A DNA stretch of 41,364 nucleotides, taken from positions 1-41,364 of the forward strand of contig JANFNE010000088.1 of NCBI GenBank assembly GCA_024867545.1, in the 5' to 3' direction. The notes under the pieces were generated by a model, which searched no databases, was not told where the DNA came from, and saw only the letters and a program-made list of their open reading frames with translations. The DNA comes from Phytopythium helicoides. Its lineage: Eukaryota; Oomycota; Peronosporomycetes; Pythiales; Pythiaceae. Shown here one piece after another: positions 36,575 to 41,364 of this stretch (positions within the stretch are counted from its first letter, which is position 1; each line of letters opens with the position of its first letter). Made by a program: the position numbers and the translations under genes.

Positions 36575-38473
36575 ATGGACGACGACAACTTCCGCAACGG
36601 CATCTACTACGGCACCCCGCCAGACGGCTACACCGGCTTCTCGACACGTCGACCCATGGGAGACCCAGTTTTCGACTCTCCCGAGCCAAGTGTGGTGGCT
36701 GGGGATGGGAGTGACGTCAGTACCACCGGCACCATGGAGATCGAGTACGCCACGGACTCCGACTCCGACATTGAGATGGACGACCCGCCAGCCGACGACC
36801 CGCTCGCCTTCGACCCGCCCGCCTTCGACCCGCCTATCTTCGACCCACCCGCTTTCGACCCGCCTGCCGTCGACCCACCCGTCGATGATATCGACATCAT
36901 TGATGTGACTGCCGACTCGCCCACCGACCCGCGACCCGCCGACCCGCCAGTGTTCATCGACATGACGGACTCCGACCCGCCAAGCGCCGACCCACGACCC
37001 ACCGATGTGCCCGTCATCGACTTGACGGACTCGGATCCATCGACTGCGGCACCGCGACACACCGATCGACCAGCTAGTTCCGGTGTTCGGATGTTTACCG
37101 AGAGCGATCTGGACGTCGACTACATCCAGATCTCTGGACCACCGGAACTTTTGCCGTTCGTGTCCAAGTCGACGTTTTCGGTCGGATCCCACTCCCGTCG
37201 TGAAGGTGACAAGCTCCTCGTCGCATACAACGCCGGGTATGTTTACGTTGACAAGCGGTTCAAGGCGGACATTGTTGACGGCATCGACCAGCACTTTGGG
37301 TACAAGCTCGCTCCAAGTAGTGACCCATGTGTGCTCTTCAACGCGCAGCAACGTCGCCTCTCGTCTCTGGATCTCGCGTCGATTTTGCGCAGCGCTGGCG
37401 TCGACTTAGTCACCTACGTTGACTTTGCGATGAAGGCTCGACTGGCGAGTTTTGCCTGGATTGCTGAACTTCCATCGGAGTGGAACTGCCACGTGATTCT
37501 CGACGTCGCGACTGTTGAAGCCGCGGCAGATGGCAACATGCGTCTGGTTCGAATGGGTGGACATCTTGAGCGCTGCTCGTTCCGCGCCTTTTCGCTGTTC
37601 GTACCGATCCAAGCATCACCATACTATGGATCACTCCAGATCAGTGCAACTTCGTCAGCTCTCCCCGAGGACGTCATCATCAAGGCGCTTGTATACCCGC
37701 GGCTGACTCACATCTTCAAGGCAGCGTTGGCTACAACCCTGAACCCACGACCGGCAAAGATGCAATATCTTTTGCGAGCATTCGACTACTTCAAGCGATT
37801 ACTCATCGCGTACCGGCGTTCAGCGGCGACCCTTGGAGATACGCGCACCGAGATCCGCTTCAAGGTGACGAACTTCAACGACATCCCTCGCCAGTTCAGT
37901 TTGCTGTTCGACAAGATCTGGAATCAGCTGGACGTTGTTGAAGTTCCGGTGAGCGATCTTCTCAAGATGATGGACGTGACGCTTGCTTGGGCGAGCTCCA
38001 ATAGCGTGTTCCAAGGCCGACGCGGTGACACGGCTCCGATTGACAAGGTGTTCAAGTACCAGCTCTGCCTCAACGCGTTCGGCATCGCCAACCAGTTCAC
38101 ACGGCTCGTCATTCGAGACTCAGCGTTCAAGCGCGAGCTGATTGCCGAAGTGCTGCGCGCTGTACCGCGTGTTCGTGGGTTCCCAGCCAACACAATCGAC
38201 GAAGAGACGAAGGGCGGCGACGATGACGACGCCGACGTCGACGATGTCCCGTCACGGCCTGTTCTTTCTGGCGCCGAGTTGTACGACGACATCACAGCGC
38301 ACGCCGTGTTCACCGTGACGCGCCCGCGTGGCCGTAATCACACGCCGTGGTACATCGCTCGCGACAAGACGGGGTCGTTTTTTGCGAGGGCAAAGTCTCC
38401 CGACGTGCTCGTAGAAAAGATTTTCCGCTTGCACGGGAGCAGTTGGCGTGATCTCTTCCCAGCTACGGATTAG
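36575..38473 (+). CDS. Subtelomeric host protein, 632 aa, with repeated SIM-like motifs
   Basis: The frame opens at 36506, but the start is probably ATG 36575 in a good context (CACCATGG; MDDDNFRNGIYYGTPPDGYT). An acidic, disordered N-terminal third contains DPPAFDPP repeats (about 70-100) and three hydrophobic-IDxT motifs followed by acidic residues: DIIDVTADS, VFIDMTDSD and PVIDLTDSD at about 106, 127 and 148. The last is a textbook SUMO-interacting motif. The remaining 450 residues look globular (YIQISGPPELLPFVSKSTFS, RLTHIFKAALATTLNPRPAK), with an acidic insert (GGDDDDADVDDV) and a C-terminal block ending in SSWRDLFPATD. No family recognised. It is GC-rich, intron-free, and followed by AATAAA at 38534. 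It is flanked on both sides by subtelomeric modules. Confidence 0.7.
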   Translation: MDDDNFRNGIYYGTPPDGYTGFSTRRPMGDPVFDSPEPSVVAGDGSDVSTTGTMEIEYATDSDSDIEMDDPPADDPLAFDPPAFDPPIFDPPAFDPPAVDPPVDDIDIIDVTADSPTDPRPADPPVFIDMTDSDPPSADPRPTDVPVIDLTDSDPSTAAPRHTDRPASSGVRMFTESDLDVDYIQISGPPELLPFVSKSTFSVGSHSRREGDKLLVAYNAGYVYVDKRFKADIVDGIDQHFGYKLAPSSDPCVLFNAQQRRLSSLDLASILRSAGVDLVTYVDFAMKARLASFAWIAELPSEWNCHVILDVATVEAAADGNMRLVRMGGHLERCSFRAFSLFVPIQASPYYGSLQISATSSALPEDVIIKALVYPRLTHIFKAALATTLNPRPAKMQYLLRAFDYFKRLLIAYRRSAATLGDTRTEIRFKVTNFNDIPRQFSLLFDKIWNQLDVVEVPVSDLLKMMDVTLAWASSNSVFQGRRGDTAPIDKVFKYQLCLNAFGIANQFTRLVIRDSAFKRELIAEVLRAVPRVRGFPANTIDEETKGGDDDDADVDDVPSRPVLSGAELYDDITAHAVFTVTRPRGRNHTPWYIARDKTGSFFARAKSPDVLVEKIFRLHGSSWRDLFPATD

Positions 38474-38533
38474 TCACTGGCTTTTGCCGCTTAGGGGGTT
38501 TTTGTATGCTTGCAGCGGCTTTTCCTCCTCGTT

Positions 38534-38539
38534 AATAAA
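38534..38539 (+). terminator. Polyadenylation signal of the 632-aa gene
   Basis: AATAAA 61 bp after the stop codon, followed by a T-rich stretch. Confidence 0.5.
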
Positions 38540-38613
38540 ACGTTTCATTTGCTGTTGATAATTCGCTGGTTTTTTGCTAGGGTTTTACATCAAAAACCCA
38601 AAGATATACTGAT

Positions 38614-39426
38614 CTAGGGTTTAGGGTTTAGGGAACTTAAACAGGGGAGGACAATGGCCCATTTCATACAAACTTCAAGATAAAATGGGGAGGACAATGG
38701 CCATCCCTCCCCGGAGCCATTGTCCTCCCCTTTTTATCTTGACTTTTGTATGAAATGAGCCATTGTCCTCCCCGAGCGCAGATGTCCTCCCCCTTAACTA
38801 TGGAAATTCCCTATATGTGGGCCCTTGATGGAAACTCCGATACAAAAACTAAACCTCACCCACGGTACTACCACAATGCCATACTGTACGTAACAACGAT
38901 GTCACAGGAATGTTGCGAGATTATTGGCAGTTGTGTTGTACATTGTGTTGATAGTAAAACCACATGTACTACCACCGTAGCAACTTGATGGAAGTGAACA
39001 CTACACAGGCAAGTTATTCTCAGTCAAGCAACTAGATATTGCTGTTCTTTTAATGGAGAAGTACATGACTATCAATATACATGGTGTAACTGAAGAACTG
39101 ACGGCAATATTGCACACACACAAACAGAACGTCATGCAAATTGAAATGGTGGACAATCAAGTATCAATGAAACCAAACAGACTTGAAATAATAGTTGGTG
39201 AGTATGAATGGATAAGCGAAGCAATACGTGTTCGTGAACCCATGCGCCAATCCAAACGCACAGACAAAACATCAAGCAAATTCAACTGATCGACAACCAA
39301 GTAAATAGGAAACAAAACAGACTGGACAGTGGGCGAGTGTGAATGGATAAGAGAAACAACACTAATACATGAACCTGATGTCACCAAAGTACTCGTGTGG
39401 AATATAACATGCATGAGTGTGATCGT
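38614..39426 (+). repeat. Subtelomeric module E (truncated)
   Basis: Telomere tract 38614-38632, hairpin 38644-38773, then a body related to D and F. It ends within GAGTGTGATCGTCTAGGG, exactly where the tract of module F begins; F itself continues at this point with ACATTTTCGATTGG. Confidence 0.85.
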
Positions 39427-41123
39427 CTAGGGTTTAGGGTTTAGGGAACTTAAACAGGGGAGGACAATGGCCCATTTCATACAAACTTCAAGATAAAATG
39501 GGGAGGACAATGGCCACCCCTCCCCGGAGCCATTGTCCTCCCCTTTTTATCTTGACTTTTGTATGAAATGAGCCATTGTCCTCCCCGAGCGCAATGTCCT
39601 CCCCCTTAACTATGGAAATTCCCTATATGTGGGCCCTTGATGGAAACTCCGATACAAAAACTAAACCTCACCCACGGTACTACCACAAAGCAATACTGTA
39701 CATTACAACAATGTCACTGGAATGTTGCCAGACTATTGGCAGTTGTGTTGTACATTGTGTGGGTAGTAAAATCACATGCACTGCCACCGTAGCAACTTGA
39801 TAGATGTGAACACTACACAGGCAAGTTATTCTCAATCAAGCAACCATTGCCATTCCTGTGTGTGACCGTCAACATCATTCATGTAAGCTGAGGGACTGAC
39901 AACATGTACCAATTCAAACACACATACAGAACACATACCAATATTCAAATGACAATAGAGTATCGAGGAAACAAAAGAGACTTGATATACCAGTGGGCGA
40001 CTGTGAATGGATACGAGAAACAATACGTGTTCGTGAACTTGATGTCACCAAGGTACACCAGTGGAACATATCATGAGCGAGTGTAATCGTACATTTTCGA
40101 TTGGTCCACAATGAAATCTAACGCCATGAGATGCTACCAATATATAATAGACTGACATGTGGCAGATGGCAACATGTGATAGCTTCTTGAGATATACTTG
40201 ATGATCAAATGCACTGTGATGCGACGACTAGTGTTCTAAGACGAGGCGCCATGGATGACTACAGCTCAATTAGAAGATCATCAAGTGAATTTATGCGATG
40301 CATGTAATGAGCATGCAGTGAATCAAACGAAACCGCGTGATTCACTAAACAACGAACTGTACACAGAGCATGCAGTTCGAACATTACGGTTGTTGGCGAC
40401 GTACCTGGCTTCAGAGACGTGTTTATCCTGTGTCGACAATCAATACCAGATAGTTTCAAGGGAACCTGCCTGCGCTGTCCATCACGATATTGGATACATG
40501 AAATGAAACCACAGTGTTTGGAAGTGGGTAATATGATGAAGATAGGATCATGTTTTCAACCAACTAGATGAACAAATACCATGTCGGTGCTGATGTGTCA
40601 GCTGAACTTTGACGCGTGCACTAGTATGAGTACGTGGTGATTCGCGTTTCCATCACAGATGATGGCTTACAGCGATTATGTTCCGCACATTATGGTTAGG
40701 CAGTACGTTGTGACGGCTGAAGTGGAGTAAGGTATCGTTTAAGAAGATTGTAGAGGATTGCGTATTTGATGACGTATGTGACGGTGTTGTGGAGATGAGA
40801 AGAGAAAAAATAAAACACAGTGATCAAGAATGGTAAGCGGGTGTATATAGAGCGTCGCAGACACAGCGAGTATGAGACAAAATAATGCAAGACATGAACA
40901 ACATGTTGGTGTGAGGATGATTGCAACGTATCGAATGAAGGTGTCAGTTTGAAGTAGTTAACGATATCCGTTTGTTCGAAGTGGTAAATGCATACATATT
41001 CAATAAAAGTGGGCACGCAAAGCTGTGCATCAGTATTTGAAAACCCGGTGTGTAGTATGATTAGGGTTTGGAAATATATCGGTAAGAAATCGGAAAGGAA
41101 ATGTAAATTACGATAGGTTTAGT
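39427..41123 (+). repeat. Subtelomeric module F (longest, ends at the telomere)
   Basis: Telomere tract 39427-39446, hairpin 39457-39586, and an uninterrupted body. It includes the equivalent of the virus insertion point at about 40836-40850 (GAATGGTAAGCGGGTGTATA) and lacks the 131-bp GT...AG segment of A and B. It runs into the terminal telomere repeats. Confidence 0.85.
40255..40506 (+). CDS. Possible small Cys-rich protein in module F
   Basis: An 83-residue frame from ATG 40255 with CxxC pairs (VNLCDACNEHAV and TCLSCVDNQYQ) that could bind zinc. The same region is frameshifted or stopped in modules A and B and interrupted there by the 131-bp GT...AG segment, so only F keeps it open. It may be an exon of a larger gene or a transposon remnant; no family recognised. 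Confidence 0.3.
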   Translation: MTTAQLEDHQVNLCDACNEHAVNQTKPRDSLNNELYTEHAVRTLRLLATYLASETCLSCVDNQYQIVSREPACAVHHDIGYMK

Positions 41124-41364
41124 AGGGTTTAGGGTTTAGGGTTTAGGGTTTAGGGTTTAGGGTTTAGGGTTTAGGGTTTAGGGTTTAGGGTTTAGGGTTT
41201 AGGGTTTAGGGTTTAGGGTTTAGGGTTTAGGGTTTAGGGTTTAGGGTTTAGGGTTTAGGGTTTAGGGTTTAGGGTTTAGGGTTTAGGGTTTAGGGTTTAG
41301 GGTTTAGGGTTTAGGGTTTAGGGTTTAGGGTTTAGGGTTTAGGGTTTAGGGTTTAGGGTTTAGG
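41124..41364 (+). repeat. Terminal telomere, about 34 TTTAGGG repeats
   Basis: A perfect TTTAGGG array reaching the end of the window, G-rich strand towards the 3' end, preceded by an imperfect GGTTTAGTAGGG junction. Confidence 0.97.

Noticed and set aside
36485..37351. 288-codon minus-strand frame opposite the SIM-containing gene
   Set aside because: Antisense shadow of a GC-rich repeat-bearing region; Gly/Val/Arg-rich without domain features.

Overview
The window is a eukaryotic chromosome end. It finishes at the right in about 34 uninterrupted TTTAGGG repeats (about 41124-41364), G-rich strand running outward, so position 41364 lies in a telomere. TTTAGGG telomeres occur in oomycetes and other stramenopiles, in plants and green algae, and in some other protists. 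The left-hand genes (a THH1/TOM1/TOM3-like seven-helix protein, a NIPA/DMT-like transporter, a type II-like membrane protein, all short on introns and GC-rich) fit a stramenopile such as an oomycete. That host call is inference only.

Layout. (1) 1-4203: three minus-strand host genes, the first running off the window. (2) 4568-5815: a decayed Mutator-like transposase. (3) 5972-8193: a 2.2 kb element with 542-bp terminal inverted repeats (TIRs) built from a chain of short hairpins, around a 2OG-Fe(II) oxygenase-like gene with an early stop codon. (4) 8626-12690: a 23-bp tandem repeat, a two-RING gene with one likely intron, and decayed coding sequence. (5) 12745-41123: subtelomere made of six related modules (A-F). 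Each starts with a short interstitial telomere tract in the same orientation as the terminal telomere, then a long near-perfect hairpin, then up to about 1.5 kb of unique-looking repeat body. Several modules are cut off exactly where the next telomere tract starts. A 655-aa gene (36575-38473) sits between modules D and E.

(6) 15809-34825: a 19,017-bp integrated polinton-like virus (PLV; virophage/polinton relatives) inside module B, bounded by 774-bp inverted repeats. It carries the full morphogenesis set: major capsid protein, penton/minor capsid protein, packaging ATPase and adenain-like cysteine protease. It also has a tyrosine recombinase, a primase-polymerase/SF3 helicase, a fibre-like protein with an S74 chaperone domain, a candidate membrane-active virion protein, an HNH endonuclease and several small proteins. 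No frame is visibly broken. The genes are AT-rich and packed head to head around shared TATATA boxes. Two GC-rich genes without a close TATA box look like acquired cargo, and one of them is bracketed by a 70-bp imperfect inverted repeat. Replication would run through PrimPol-helicase (no PolB is present), assembly through MCP/penton/ATPase/protease, and integration through the tyrosine recombinase acting on the terminal repeats.

The most unusual features are the intact virus in a subtelomeric repeat whose uninterrupted counterpart survives in module F; the telomere-tract-plus-hairpin modules whose arms have changed in concert between variants; a 131-bp GT...AG segment present in modules A and B but cleanly absent from F; and the hairpin-chain TIR element carrying an oxygenase.
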